64,000 nt of DNA, taken from the NCBI RefSeq assembly GCF_016598535.1, contig NZ_CP066779.1:1302001-1366000 (forward strand), written 5' to 3'. The translations under genes and the position numbers were made by a program. The notes below the pieces were generated by a model that had not been told where the DNA came from, made no database searches, and saw only the letters and a list, made by a program, of their open reading frames with translations. This DNA is from Rhodococcus sp. P-2 (lineage in GTDB: Bacteria > Actinomycetota > Actinomycetes > Mycobacteriales > Mycobacteriaceae). This document shows, one piece after another, positions 36,560 to 46,079 of this stretch (the stretch's first letter is position 1; every line of letters starts with the position of its first letter).

Positions 36560-38737
36560 GTGACTTCGCCGGAACTCGCCCTCACCGTTCGACTCAACAC
36601 CTCTGCCGCCGACCTACGCCGCGGGGTAGTGCGCTTGCACCCCGAAGCGTTGGCGGCGTTGGGCATCCGCGAATGGGATGCCATCGCACTCATGGGAGCC
36701 CGCGGCACCGCGACCGTCGCGGGCCGTGCGCCCACCGGAACCCCGGCAGGCACGATCCTTCTCGACGACGTCACCATGTCGAACGTCGGCCTGACCGAGA
36801 ACTCTTCCGTCGTGGTCGGTCCGGTGACGGTGTACGGAGCGCGATCCGTCTCCGTCACCGGCTCGTCCATGGCGACAAATTCGATCAGCTCGACGGTTCT
36901 GCGACAAGCCCTTCTGGGCAAGGTCGTCAGCGTCGGCGACACGGTCTCGCTCCTCCCCCGCGATCTCGGTCCGGGTACGAGCACTTCCGAAGCCACCCAA
37001 GCGCTTTCCCGTACCTTCGGCGTCGCGTGGACATCCGAACTGCTCACTGTCACGGCCGTCGAACCTGCCGGTGGTCCGGTCAGCGTCCAGCCGAATTCGG
37101 CGGTCAACTGGGGTTCCGGCTCGGCGGGCACACTGACACCGAGTGCGCTTGTTTCCAGTCCGGCCGCCGTCGCGATCGAGCCTGCGCCGTCGGTTCCGCT
37201 GGATCACCTTGTCGGCGCGCAAGCGCAGGCAGCCAAGCTGACCGAGTGGCTCGGCCTGGCACTCGACGAACCAGAACTGCTCCGTACGCTCGGCGCCTCC
37301 CCGCACCTCGGCGTCCTCATCACGGGCCCCGCCGGCGTGGGCAAAGCCACGTTGGCCCGCTCGGTCCTGTCCTCGCGCAAACTGGTCGAACTCGACGGTC
37401 CGGGAGTCGGTGCCACCGAGGCGAATACCCGCCTGCAGCGAATCGTCGACGCCGTTGCTGCCGTGCGCGGCGGTGGTGTACTGCTGATCAGTGACATCGA
37501 CGCTCTGCTTCCGGCCACCGCGGAACCGGTGTCCGCACTGATCCTCGAACAACTGCGCAGCGCCGTCGCAACCCCGGGCGTGGCATTCGTCGCGACCTCC
37601 GCTCATCCGGAGACCGTCGACGCGCGCCTTCGCGGCCAGGATCTCTGCGATCGAGAACTCGCACTTACCCTGCCGGACGGCGCAACTCGCAAGGCGTTGC
37701 TCGAACTCCTGCTCCGCCGCGTGCCCACCGGAACCCTCGAACTCGACGCCATCGCCTCGCGCGCACCCGGATTCGTGGTCGCCGACCTCGCGGCGCTCTG
37801 CCGTGAAGCTGCCTTGCGAGCGGCGACGCGGGCGTCCAAATCCGGTGATTCTCCGGAGATCACGCAGGAAGATCTTGTCGGGGCCCTCGAAGTGATTCGG
37901 CCACTGTCCCGTTCGAGTACCGAAGAACTGTCGATCGGCAGCGTCACCCTCGACGACGTCGGCGACATGGTCGAAACCAAACAGGCCCTCACCGAAGCGG
38001 TGCTGTGGCCGCTGCAGCACCCCGACTCCTTCGCGCGCCTCGGTGTCGACCCGCCCCGCGGCGTGCTCCTCTACGGCCCTCCTGGCTGCGGCAAGACGTA
38101 TCTCGTTCGCGCCCTTGCCAGCTCGGGTCACCTCAGCGTCCACGCCGTCAAAGGGGCTGAGCTGATGGACAAGTGGGTCGGCGCCTCCGAAAAGGCCGTA
38201 CGCGAGTTGTTCCAGCGCGCACGCGATTCGGCGCCCTCGTTGATCTTCCTCGACGAAATCGACGCCCTTGCCCCGCGTCGTGGTCAAAGTTCCGACTCCG
38301 GGGTGTCGGATCGCGTCGTAGCCGCGTTGCTGACCGAACTCGACGGCGTCGAGCCGCTACGCGACGTCGTGGTGTTGGGCGCCACCAACCGACCGGATCT
38401 GATCGACCCAGCCCTTCTGCGGCCCGGCAGACTCGAACGACTCGTATTCGTGCCGCCGCCGGATGCGGAGGCTCGCAAAGCGATTCTGCGTGCTTCCGGC
38501 AAGTCGGTACCGCTCGCCGAAGATGTCGATTTGGACATTCTGGCCGTCGATCTCGAGGGATACTCGGCAGCAGACTGCTCGGCTCTCCTGCGTGAGGCTG
38601 CACTCGCCGCCATGCGTCGGAGCATGGACGCGGCCGACGTGACGGCCGCGGACGTGGCAACCGCCCGTGAGAAGGTACGTCCCTCACTCGATCCCGAGCA
38701 GGTGGCACACCTACAGGCGTACGCGGACAACCGATAA
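36560..38737 (+). CDS. Cdc48/VCP-like AAA+ ATPase
   Basis: 725 residues. An N-terminal Cdc48-type double-psi barrel (VRLHPEALAALGIREWDAIA) is followed by two AAA modules. Module 1 has Walker A GPAGVGKATLA (about residue 256), but its Walker B reads LLISDIDALLP, lacking the Asp-Glu pair. Module 2 is canonical, with GPPGCGKTYLVRAL (about residue 507), LIFLDEIDALAP and the arginine-finger region TNRPDLIDPALLRPGRLERL. It is probably a hexameric unfoldase. It follows pssA by 21 bp as in the Rv0437c-Rv0435c order (recalled). GTG start with GAGAGG upstream. Confidence 0.9.
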   Translation: MTSPELALTVRLNTSAADLRRGVVRLHPEALAALGIREWDAIALMGARGTATVAGRAPTGTPAGTILLDDVTMSNVGLTENSSVVVGPVTVYGARSVSVTGSSMATNSISSTVLRQALLGKVVSVGDTVSLLPRDLGPGTSTSEATQALSRTFGVAWTSELLTVTAVEPAGGPVSVQPNSAVNWGSGSAGTLTPSALVSSPAAVAIEPAPSVPLDHLVGAQAQAAKLTEWLGLALDEPELLRTLGASPHLGVLITGPAGVGKATLARSVLSSRKLVELDGPGVGATEANTRLQRIVDAVAAVRGGGVLLISDIDALLPATAEPVSALILEQLRSAVATPGVAFVATSAHPETVDARLRGQDLCDRELALTLPDGATRKALLELLLRRVPTGTLELDAIASRAPGFVVADLAALCREAALRAATRASKSGDSPEITQEDLVGALEVIRPLSRSSTEELSIGSVTLDDVGDMVETKQALTEAVLWPLQHPDSFARLGVDPPRGVLLYGPPGCGKTYLVRALASSGHLSVHAVKGAELMDKWVGASEKAVRELFQRARDSAPSLIFLDEIDALAPRRGQSSDSGVSDRVVAALLTELDGVEPLRDVVVLGATNRPDLIDPALLRPGRLERLVFVPPPDAEARKAILRASGKSVPLAEDVDLDILAVDLEGYSAADCSALLREAALAAMRRSMDAADVTAADVATAREKVRPSLDPEQVAHLQAYADNR

Positions 38738-38746
38738 GGACTGACC

Positions 38747-40369
38747 ATGGCTGCTGATCTGGTTCTGTACGGCGACATCGTGACCATGCACGAGGAATCA
38801 CCACGCGCCCAGGCGCTCGCCGTGACGGGCGGCCGGATCACGGCCGTCGGCGCGCGCACGGACGTCGAGGAACTGGTGGGGCCGGATACCCGCGTCGTCG
38901 ACGTCGGAGGTGCCACTGTTCTGCCGGGGTTCATCGAGCCGCACGGTCACCCCCTCGAAGAAGCGATCGTGCTCGGGCCTGACGTCGTCGACATCCGGCC
39001 CGTCACGATCGCCGAGGCGGATGCCGTAGTTGCTGCCGTCGTCGACACTGTTCGTTCGCGAGGCGCTGCCGGTGCTTCTCTGAATGGTTGGGACCCGTTG
39101 CTGCAGAAGGGCCTACCCGACCCGACCATCGACTGGCTGGACTCCGTCGCGCCGGAGCACCCCCTCGTGATCATGCACAACTCGGGTCACGTCGCGTATT
39201 TCAACACGGCGGCAGCAGTGCAGGCCGGGATCACCCGCGATACCCCCGATCCGATCGGCGGATCGTACGGCCACGACGCGACGGGCGCACTCGACGGAGC
39301 CGCGTACGAAATGCCTGCGGTGTTCGCAGTCGCGGGCCACGCAGTCACCATCGGTGACGACTTCCCCGCACTGGTGGCGGCCGAATGCGCCCGACTGAAC
39401 GCCGCCGGAATCACCACCATCGCCGAATTGTCGTTCGACCCCAAGATGCGGCCCGCCCTGGCAGCGATAGCCGACGCCGGACTGCTCACCACCCGCCTGC
39501 GGCTCTACGAAATGTCCAACGACGCACGCACTACCGAGGCGTCGCCGGGCGACGGAAACGACCTGGTGCGCCAGATCGGCATCAAGGTCTGGTCCGACGG
39601 TTCGCCGTGGGTCGGCAACATCGCCACCAGCTTCCCGTATCTCGATACCGAGGCAACCCGCGCGCTCGGGATCGCCTGCACACACGGGCACGCCAACTAC
39701 ACCGGCGAACAGATCCACGACATCAGTTCCGCCTACTTCGCCAACGGGTGGCAGATGGCATGCCACGCCCACGGCGACGACGCGATCACCATGGTTCTCG
39801 ACGCGTGGGAGCAACTTCTGAAGGAGCACCCCCGGCCCGATCACCGGTTGCGTCTCGAACACGTCGGCGCGATGCGTCCGGATCAGTTCGTCCGCGCAGC
39901 GGAACTGGGCGTCACGGTCAGCATCTTCATCGACCACCTGCACTATTGGGGCGACGTTCTGGTGGATGACCTGTTCGGCCCCGAATACGGATCCGTTTGG
40001 GCCGCAGCAGGATCTGCACTCGCTGCCGGACAGCGGTTCACCTTCCACAACGACGGTCCCGTCACCCCCGCCAATCCGCTACGGAATATGCAGGACGCTG
40101 TCACCAGACTTTCGCCGAGTGGCCGAGTAGTCGCGCCTCAGGAGCGGATCCCCGTGGACGCCGCCGTGCGCGCCCATACGGTCAACGCCGCGTGGCAGCT
40201 GTTCAGCGAAGATCACATCGGGTCCATCTTCCCCGGCGCCTACGCGGATCTTGTTGTGCTGTCGGCGAATCCCCTCGATGTCGAGCCGACCGAGTTGGCC
40301 GAGATCACGGTGCTCGCCACCGTCCTGGAGGGCCGGACGGTGTACGGGGATCTGAGCGCGATCGGCTGA
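38747..40369 (+). CDS. amidohydrolase family protein (YtcJ-like)
   Basis: 540 residues. The metal-dependent amidohydrolase fold starts with a beta-domain (LVLYGDIVTMHEESPRAQAL), then the metal motif FIEPHGHPLEEA. Later metal and active-site segments include CHAHGDDAITMVLDAW, LRLEHVGAMRPDQF and FHNDGPVTPANPL. These match YtcJ-type exoenzymes acting on cyclic amides or similar N-compounds. AAGGA lies upstream of ATG 38747 and the gap to the AAA gene is only 9 bp, so it is co-transcribed. Substrate unknown. Confidence 0.87.
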   Translation: MAADLVLYGDIVTMHEESPRAQALAVTGGRITAVGARTDVEELVGPDTRVVDVGGATVLPGFIEPHGHPLEEAIVLGPDVVDIRPVTIAEADAVVAAVVDTVRSRGAAGASLNGWDPLLQKGLPDPTIDWLDSVAPEHPLVIMHNSGHVAYFNTAAAVQAGITRDTPDPIGGSYGHDATGALDGAAYEMPAVFAVAGHAVTIGDDFPALVAAECARLNAAGITTIAELSFDPKMRPALAAIADAGLLTTRLRLYEMSNDARTTEASPGDGNDLVRQIGIKVWSDGSPWVGNIATSFPYLDTEATRALGIACTHGHANYTGEQIHDISSAYFANGWQMACHAHGDDAITMVLDAWEQLLKEHPRPDHRLRLEHVGAMRPDQFVRAAELGVTVSIFIDHLHYWGDVLVDDLFGPEYGSVWAAAGSALAAGQRFTFHNDGPVTPANPLRNMQDAVTRLSPSGRVVAPQERIPVDAAVRAHTVNAAWQLFSEDHIGSIFPGAYADLVVLSANPLDVEPTELAEITVLATVLEGRTVYGDLSAIG

Positions 40370-40459
40370 TCGGTCGCCGAACGCCGTGGACAAAGGCCGT
40401 AAACCTTCTCTGCTCGATTTCCAAGGATCGTTGCGAGAACGGAGACGGCGCAAGTGGTC

Positions 40460-41368
40460 TCAGGGTTCAGTGCGGATGTCGTCAATGACCTGGGCAATCG
40501 CATGTTTCGCCCAGATCGTGATCTGCTCGTTCGTGTCGCGGTAGTACGGCAAGGCAACCAATGCAATCGACAGAGCCCATGCGCGGCCACGCGTCCAAGT
40601 GTCGTCGTCCACGTCAACACGAAGCCGGAATGTATGCCGAGTGCTCGGCGTCAGCAGAGTCCATGCAATCAGGCAGTCGATTGCCGGGTCTCCGAGAGCG
40701 AGTCCACCCCAATCGATCACGGCCGAAAGGCTGCAGTCGCTCACCAGGATGTTTCCCGGGTGCAGATCCGAGTGCATCCACACCGCTGGGCCTGCGTAGT
40801 CGATGACGTGGCGCGCCTTTTCCCACGCCACCTCCGTCAGCGCTCCGTTCAGCAGGTCGCCACAGGCTGCAATACTCGCCCGAGTCGCTGAATCTCGTCG
40901 CTCAATCGGGTCGGCCCGGTAGGAATGCAGCGATCCCTGTGGGCGCAATCCGAGTGTGTCGATGCGACGTAGACTGTTGACGAAGTCTGCGAGTTGGATG
41001 GCCAGGTGGTCATCGACTATGCCGGGCACAGGGTTTCGCCCTGGCACCCACGGGTGCACCGACCATTGCCACGGGTATCCGAAGGCCGCCTCACCCACAC
41101 CTACTGGAACGGGCACGGGGACCGGTAGGTGTGGAGCCAGATGTGGCACCAACTGTTGCTCCTTTGTGATTCCCTCTGCCGCACCTGGGGTGCGGGGCAT
41201 ACGGATTACCAGCAAATCGCCTAATCTGATCATGACGTTGTCGGTGCCGATCGACTCCACTAAGCGCAACGGCAGATTGGCCCACTGTGGCATCTGACTC
41301 GAGAGCAATCGCCGCACCAACGCAACATCGATGTCTGGTTCCTCTATGTGCAACTTCCGAATCTTCAT
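40460..41368 (-). CDS. aminoglycoside phosphotransferase-like kinase (APH family)
   Basis: 302 residues. The kinase-like fold includes a Lys-equivalent strand (VMIRLGDLLVIRMPRT), the catalytic loop VWMHSDLHPGNILVSD (HxDxxxxN) and the metal site AVIDWGGLALGDPAIDC. The family includes antibiotic kinases and many kinases of unknown small substrates, so resistance should not be assumed. The ATG at 41368 is preferred; one at 41392 is possible. Confidence 0.82.
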   Translation of the reverse strand: MKIRKLHIEEPDIDVALVRRLLSSQMPQWANLPLRLVESIGTDNVMIRLGDLLVIRMPRTPGAAEGITKEQQLVPHLAPHLPVPVPVPVGVGEAAFGYPWQWSVHPWVPGRNPVPGIVDDHLAIQLADFVNSLRRIDTLGLRPQGSLHSYRADPIERRDSATRASIAACGDLLNGALTEVAWEKARHVIDYAGPAVWMHSDLHPGNILVSDCSLSAVIDWGGLALGDPAIDCLIAWTLLTPSTRHTFRLRVDVDDDTWTRGRAWALSIALVALPYYRDTNEQITIWAKHAIAQVIDDIRTEP

Positions 41369-41590
41369 GACATGAGCAAACCACTCCCGCACATTCCGGC
41401 GATCAAGAAGTCATGAAGAAGACAACAGTCGCACAGTGCCGACAATGTCCGTCCGCATCACCGACCGCGACACATCCAGACCTCCTTCGCCGTGACTGCC
41501 GCACATCGAATGAAGATCCGAAAAGTCCCAAAAATCGGAATTGTCGAAAATTATTGCATAGGAACAGTTTTCGAGATACAAGTCTTGTAT

Positions 41591-41606
41591 TCGAAACTTT
41601 GTTCGA
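41591..41606. promoter_or_regulatory. LexA SOS box upstream of DUF222/HNH gene
   Basis: TCGAAACTTTGTTCGA differs at one position from the actinobacterial SOS box TCGAAC-N4-GTTCGA. It lies within a larger perfect dyad, TATTCGAA-N6-TTCGAATA (41588-41609), and ends 13 bp before the start codon, well placed to block transcription. SOS boxes before 13E12/DUF222 genes are known in M. tuberculosis. Confidence 0.7.
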
Positions 41607-41619
41607 ATATGATTGCTTC

Positions 41620-42858
41620 ATGAACAGTCGGGAAGCATGGCAGCTGGATGGCGAGGACCTCAAAGGTGAGGTTCTGGGTCTGGTGCGCGCCCGACACGAG
41701 TTGCAGTCGCGGATGGTGTTGCTGATCGTGGAGATGTTTTCCCGGGAGATTCTCGGTGGGAAGGGTTTTCGGGCGATCGCGCAGTGGTTACATGGTTCGA
41801 CGAATCTGGAGATCGGCGAGTGCAGCCTGCTGGTCGGGTTGGCGCGATTGTTGATGCTCGAACCCGTGGTGGGCGATGCGTTTCACCGCGGTGACGTGGA
41901 TGCGTTGAAGGCCCGGCAGGTGGCGTCGTTTTGTCAGCATCCGCCCAAGAACATGACCCCGGCCGATGTCGACAAGGCGCGGGGGATTTTGCTGTCGTTG
42001 GCGTCGAAGAACATCGCGGATTGTGATGCGGTGCGGGCGGCGATCCGTCGAATCGAGAAGCAGTACGGCACACGCGAGGACGGGGTCCCGGTCGGGGAAG
42101 ACTCTGAGCGCAATGAGTTCTACGCCTCGAAAGGCTTGTACGGGCGGGTCACGGTCAAGGGTGATTTGGATGCTGTGAACGGGGCCCGGTTGATCACGTT
42201 GTTGTCGAGCCTGTCGGCTCCGACACCGGAGAAAGACGGCGTCAAAGACACCCGCACGCCGGCATTACGACGCGCGGACGGGTTCTGCGAAATGTTGCGC
42301 CGGTACGAGCGGGCGGGGTTGGGTCCGATCGAGGGTGGGGTGAAACCGCACATCACGATCACCGCCAGCGCCAAAGACATGACCGACCTCAAAGCATTGA
42401 AGGATATGTTGCCGTCCACTGAGGAACTGGGGTTCGCGTGGACGGATTGGGTGGGCCCGATCAGTATCGACACGGCCCGGATGCTGGCCTGCGACTGCAC
42501 GGTCACGCGGATCTTGTTGGACGAGAATGGTGTTCCGCTCGACTGCGGCAAGGAAGCCAGAACCGCAACGGTGCCGCAAAGGCGAGCATTGGCCGTCCGG
42601 GATGGCGGGTGCGCGTTTCCGGGGTGCGGAACACCATCGGGGTGGTGCGATGCCCACCATATTGTTCACTGGAATGATGGTGGCCCAACAGATCTCGACA
42701 ATCTGATCTTGTTGTGCGGCCACCATCACCGGACACTGCACCACACCGAGTGGAGGGTGGAGATCGGCCCGGATCGGAAGTCGGTGTTCTATCCACCGAT
42801 GTCGATCGACCCGTATCAGCAGCCGATCGGCGGGAACAGTCCACCGACCGCGGCGTGA
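41620..42858 (+). CDS. DUF222/HNH endonuclease-signature protein (13E12 family)
   Basis: 412 residues. A helical DUF222 domain occupies about residues 20-300. A C-terminal HNH nuclease motif follows, with Cys pairs and His (AFPGCGTPSGWCDAHHIVHW, then LILLCGHHHRTLHH). ATG 41620 was chosen because the SOS-box dyad lies just upstream. The 13E12 family is multicopy in mycobacteria and rhodococci and behaves like a DNA-damage-inducible, possibly selfish element; no terminal repeats are visible here. Codon use favours G/T at third positions more than neighbouring genes, hinting at a different history. Confidence 0.85.
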   Translation: MNSREAWQLDGEDLKGEVLGLVRARHELQSRMVLLIVEMFSREILGGKGFRAIAQWLHGSTNLEIGECSLLVGLARLLMLEPVVGDAFHRGDVDALKARQVASFCQHPPKNMTPADVDKARGILLSLASKNIADCDAVRAAIRRIEKQYGTREDGVPVGEDSERNEFYASKGLYGRVTVKGDLDAVNGARLITLLSSLSAPTPEKDGVKDTRTPALRRADGFCEMLRRYERAGLGPIEGGVKPHITITASAKDMTDLKALKDMLPSTEELGFAWTDWVGPISIDTARMLACDCTVTRILLDENGVPLDCGKEARTATVPQRRALAVRDGGCAFPGCGTPSGWCDAHHIVHWNDGGPTDLDNLILLCGHHHRTLHHTEWRVEIGPDRKSVFYPPMSIDPYQQPIGGNSPPTAA

Positions 42859-42878
42859 ACCGCGACAACTGAAGACGT

Positions 42879-42910
42879 GAGCACCGAGGCACCTCCATGC
42901 CTCGGTGCTC
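42879..42910. terminator. hairpin after the DUF222/HNH gene
   Basis: Perfect 13-bp arms (GAGCACCGAGGCA and complement) with a 6-nt loop, between convergent genes. A strong T-tract is absent. Confidence 0.72.
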
Positions 42911-42946
42911 GTGCTGTGTTCTGGCGCCTTCGCGGAGACGTAAGCC

Positions 42947-43966
42947 TTACCAGCGGTTCCGAACCTCCTCGGCAAATCCGAGGAGATCTCGAACCACCAC
43001 GGAGATACCGTCGTCGAGGATCACTGTGCCGGAGAACTTTCCGAACACCTGATGCTGAATCGAACGCAGCACCCCGACGTCGAAAGTCGCGGCACGGTCG
43101 ATGATCGGCTCGAAAGTCATCTCGAAGCGACCGTCGTTGCTCGAGAAGTTCCACGGAGCGCCGTCGTACGTTCCCTGCGGGATATCGAAGTCGATCCTGT
43201 CCAGTTTGTGCGCCCGTCCTCCGACAAACACGATGTTCTCGCTGGCTGCCCTGGTATCCCCGAAACCGTACCCGATGTTGAATCCGAACCGCTCGCCGTT
43301 CACCAGTCCGGATGCAGAACCCCAGTACCAGGTGTTGTCGTAAGTCCAGACTCCCCTGCCCCAATCGAGAACGCCGAATGAGTCTTCCGAGCGAAATGTG
43401 AAGTCGTCGCTCCCGATTCGCACGGTCCCGGCAGCGGGCAGGCAGTTGATCTTCTGGTTGTAGTAAAACGATCGGGACGCCTTCGGAAACGGTGTGGCGA
43501 TCACCATCCGGTCATCGGCAGGACTCGCCAGGAACAAATCAGCATGAAGACCTCGCCCACCGTCGAAAGCCGGGTAGTCGACGATCAGGTGGCGCCCACC
43601 GTCCACATGGCGAAACTCGAAGCGAGCTTTACCTTTCGACACCACCACATCACCGTCGTCCGCGCTTTCGGGCAGACCGAGCCTTCCCATCGGGAACGGC
43701 AGCATCACGTTTTCGGTGATCTCGTGTGGTGTTCGGAAATCGAGCCAGGAGACTCCGAGCAAGCCCATGTACCCGTTGTCGGCGACGGTCAACGCGATGC
43801 CGTAATCCGCAGTGTGAACGCAGTAGTAGTCCCACTCCTTGATCCGGAACTTGGGAGCGGTGATCGCAGAGCGTCGATACTTGCGAATTTCCGATGGGGC
43901 CCAACCCGTCTCGACCAAATGTCCGCGATCGTCGAGAAGCGGGCCGGGCGACATCAGTGTCTGCAT
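42947..43966 (-). CDS. DUF2804 family protein
   Basis: 339 residues, mainly beta. Characteristic DUF2804 segments are GPLLDDRGHLVETGWAPS near the N-terminus, FGVLDWGRGVWTYDNTWYWG near residue 210 and FGFNIGYGFGD. There is no signal peptide or catalytic motif. The fold is thought to relate to AttH-like lipocalin/hydroxyneurosporene-synthase proteins that bind lipids or isoprenoids, but no function is known. It lies 2 bp downstream of the PEP-mutase-like gene and is certainly in the same operon. Confidence 0.82.
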   Translation of the reverse strand: MQTLMSPGPLLDDRGHLVETGWAPSEIRKYRRSAITAPKFRIKEWDYYCVHTADYGIALTVADNGYMGLLGVSWLDFRTPHEITENVMLPFPMGRLGLPESADDGDVVVSKGKARFEFRHVDGGRHLIVDYPAFDGGRGLHADLFLASPADDRMVIATPFPKASRSFYYNQKINCLPAAGTVRIGSDDFTFRSEDSFGVLDWGRGVWTYDNTWYWGSASGLVNGERFGFNIGYGFGDTRAASENIVFVGGRAHKLDRIDFDIPQGTYDGAPWNFSSNDGRFEMTFEPIIDRAATFDVGVLRSIQHQVFGKFSGTVILDDGISVVVRDLLGFAEEVRNRW

Positions 43967-43968
43967 TC

Positions 43969-44721
43969 TTACTTCCAGCGTCCCAATATCTCGTTCGCAC
44001 GGTTGGCCAAGGCCATCTGGAAGAACGGACCGAAGCTCACACGCGCCACTCCGAGCGGCCCGAAACTTGCCGGGTCATCCTGGTCCGGAATTCCGATCGC
44101 ATTGATCGGAAGTGGAAGTTCGGACGTCAGGCGGCGCTGGGTCGCGTCGTCATGCCGCCCGACGGGGTAAAGAACGTCGGCACCGGCGTCGGCTGCCAAC
44201 TTCAGGCGTGCGATGGCGCGATCGACGCGATCGGACTCGTCTCCGACCTGCTTCACGAACAGGTCGGTGCGTGCGTTGACGACGACGTGAACTCCGGCGG
44301 CGTCGGCGGCCTGGCGAAGCCCACCCACGAAGTCGGCGTGCTCCTGCGCCTCACGCAAGCGTCCGCCTTCACTGTGGACGGTGTCCTCGATGTTGAGTCC
44401 GACAGCGCCGGCATCGATCAACCCGTCGATGAGAACTGCCGGCTCGAGCCCGTAACCACCCTCGATGTCCACCGAGATCGGGGCGTCGACCGCACCGGTG
44501 ATCTGCTTGATCCGGTGGAGAAGCTCCTCGAAGGTGATGCCCTCGTTGTCCGGCTTGCCGATGGAATCGGAAACCGGGTGGCTGCCCACCGTCAGGGCTG
44601 CAAAACCGGCAGCCACCGCAAGATTCGCCGACCATGCGTCCCACACAGTCGGGAGAATGACCGGGTTGCCTGGCTGGTGCAACGCCAGTAGTGCAGTTGC
44701 CTTGTCGTTGATCGAAGTCAT
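43969..44721 (-). CDS. isocitrate lyase/PEP-mutase superfamily protein
   Basis: 250-residue TIM barrel. It starts LLALHQPGNPVILPTVWDAW, with the metal site VDIEGGYG and further Asp/Glu at GLNIEDTVH and VVNARTDLF. The KKCGH motif of true isocitrate lyases is absent, so it belongs to the oxaloacetate-decarboxylase/PEP-mutase-like branch that cleaves or rearranges alpha-carboxylates. Substrate unknown. It is coupled to DUF2804 and follows the P450 gene by 46 bp on the same strand. Confidence 0.85.
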   Translation of the reverse strand: MTSINDKATALLALHQPGNPVILPTVWDAWSANLAVAAGFAALTVGSHPVSDSIGKPDNEGITFEELLHRIKQITGAVDAPISVDIEGGYGLEPAVLIDGLIDAGAVGLNIEDTVHSEGGRLREAQEHADFVGGLRQAADAAGVHVVVNARTDLFVKQVGDESDRVDRAIARLKLAADAGADVLYPVGRHDDATQRRLTSELPLPINAIGIPDQDDPASFGPLGVARVSFGPFFQMALANRANEILGRWK

Positions 44722-44767
44722 GCGGTGGCTCCTCGAGATCGTGGGGTGTACCTCTCACCTACCGACT

Positions 44768-46036
44768 CTAGTGAGCGACCGGGCAGCCTGTGCTCTTGTA
44801 ATCGACCTGGAACTCCTTGATGCCGTTGATCCAACCCGAGCGCAGACGGCGCGGATCACCGATCTTGGTGATGTCCGGGACGTTGTCGGCAATCGCGTTG
44901 AACATCAAGTCGATCTCCATGCGAGCGAGGTTGGCACCGATGCAGAAGTGCGCGCCCGTTCCGCCGAAGCCCAAGTGCGGATTGGGGTTACGAGTGATGT
45001 CGAACGTCATCGGGTTCTCGAACACGTCCTCGTCGAAGTTCGCGGAGCTGTACAGCATCACCACGCGCTGACCCTTCTTGATCGACACTCCTGCCAATTC
45101 CGTGTCCTCGAGCGCGGTGCGCTGGAATGCGGTGACGGGTGTCGCCCAACGGACGATCTCGTCGGCTGTCGTCTTGGGACGCTCCTTCTTGTACAGCTCC
45201 CACTGCTCAGGGTTGTCCAGGAACGCGATCATGCCGTGTGTGATGGCGTTGCGGGTGGTCTCGTTCCCCGCGACCGCCAGAATCAGCACGAAGAACCCGA
45301 ACTCTTCCGGGCTCAAAGCGTCGCCGTCGATGTCGGCCTGGACCAGAGTCGTGACGATGTCATCTGCCGGGCAGGTACGACGCGCGTCTGCCATTTGGTA
45401 CGCGTATCCAAGGACCTCGGTGGACGCGACTGCCGGATCACCCTGGTATTCCGGGTCGTCGTAGCCCATCATCTCGTTGGACCACTTGAACAGCTTGTCC
45501 CGATCGTCCTGCGGTACACCGATCAGATCCGCGATCGCCTGGAGCGGCAGCTCGCTGGCAACCTGCTTCACGAAGTCGCCCGGGCCTTCGCTCACAGCGG
45601 TGTCGACGATGCTGCGCGCACGACGATCCAATTCGTCGCGCATGCCGTTGATCGCGCGCGGCGTGAACAGCTTCGAAATCAGCTTGCGGAGCTTGGTGTG
45701 CTCCGGCGCATCCTTGTTGAGCAGAAGATGGCGGAGCATCTCGACGGCCTCGCGAGGCATGTCGTCGGCGAAACGCGCGATCGCGGTGTTCTCCCAGCTC
45801 GAGAACACATCACTGCGCTGGCTGACCTCTTTGACGTCAGCGTGACGCGAGACCACCCAGTAGCCCTCGTCCTGGAATCCGCCGACCGTCGGCGGCTGCT
45901 CACACCACCACACGGGTGCGTTGCGACGCAGTTCGGCGAACTCCTCGAAAGGGATCCGCTCCCCGAGGACAGCAGGATCGGTGACGTCGAATCCGGCCGG
46001 CAGGTCAGGTGTGCGTGTTGTGTCCGAAATGGTCAT
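44768..46036 (-). CDS. cytochrome P450, CYP125-like
   Basis: 422-residue soluble P450. The oxygen-activation helix is LAVAGNETTRNAITHGM, ExxR is in ADEIVRWATPVTAFQRTAL, and the haem Cys lies in FGGTGAHFCIGANLARM. Many stretches (ELPLQAIADLIGVPQDDRDK and VRWATPVTAFQRTAL) closely recall mycobacterial CYP125, the cholesterol C26/27 oxidase, so steroid or branched side-chain hydroxylation is likely. No ferredoxin gene or steroid catabolic cluster is nearby. Divergent from a TetR regulator with a dyad between. Confidence 0.88.
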   Translation of the reverse strand: MTISDTTRTPDLPAGFDVTDPAVLGERIPFEEFAELRRNAPVWWCEQPPTVGGFQDEGYWVVSRHADVKEVSQRSDVFSSWENTAIARFADDMPREAVEMLRHLLLNKDAPEHTKLRKLISKLFTPRAINGMRDELDRRARSIVDTAVSEGPGDFVKQVASELPLQAIADLIGVPQDDRDKLFKWSNEMMGYDDPEYQGDPAVASTEVLGYAYQMADARRTCPADDIVTTLVQADIDGDALSPEEFGFFVLILAVAGNETTRNAITHGMIAFLDNPEQWELYKKERPKTTADEIVRWATPVTAFQRTALEDTELAGVSIKKGQRVVMLYSSANFDEDVFENPMTFDITRNPNPHLGFGGTGAHFCIGANLARMEIDLMFNAIADNVPDITKIGDPRRLRSGWINGIKEFQVDYKSTGCPVAH

Positions 46037-46079
46037 GGCGTCCTCTGATCGGTCGATTGTGCGCTACACCACAGAGTAG

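Noticed and set aside
36614..38287. 557-codon minus-strand frame antisense to the Cdc48-like ATPase
   Set aside because: No domain, no start context; shadow of the real gene.
40460..41368. Antibiotic resistance by the APH-like protein
   Set aside because: The motifs define only the kinase superfamily; no feature ties it to aminoglycosides.
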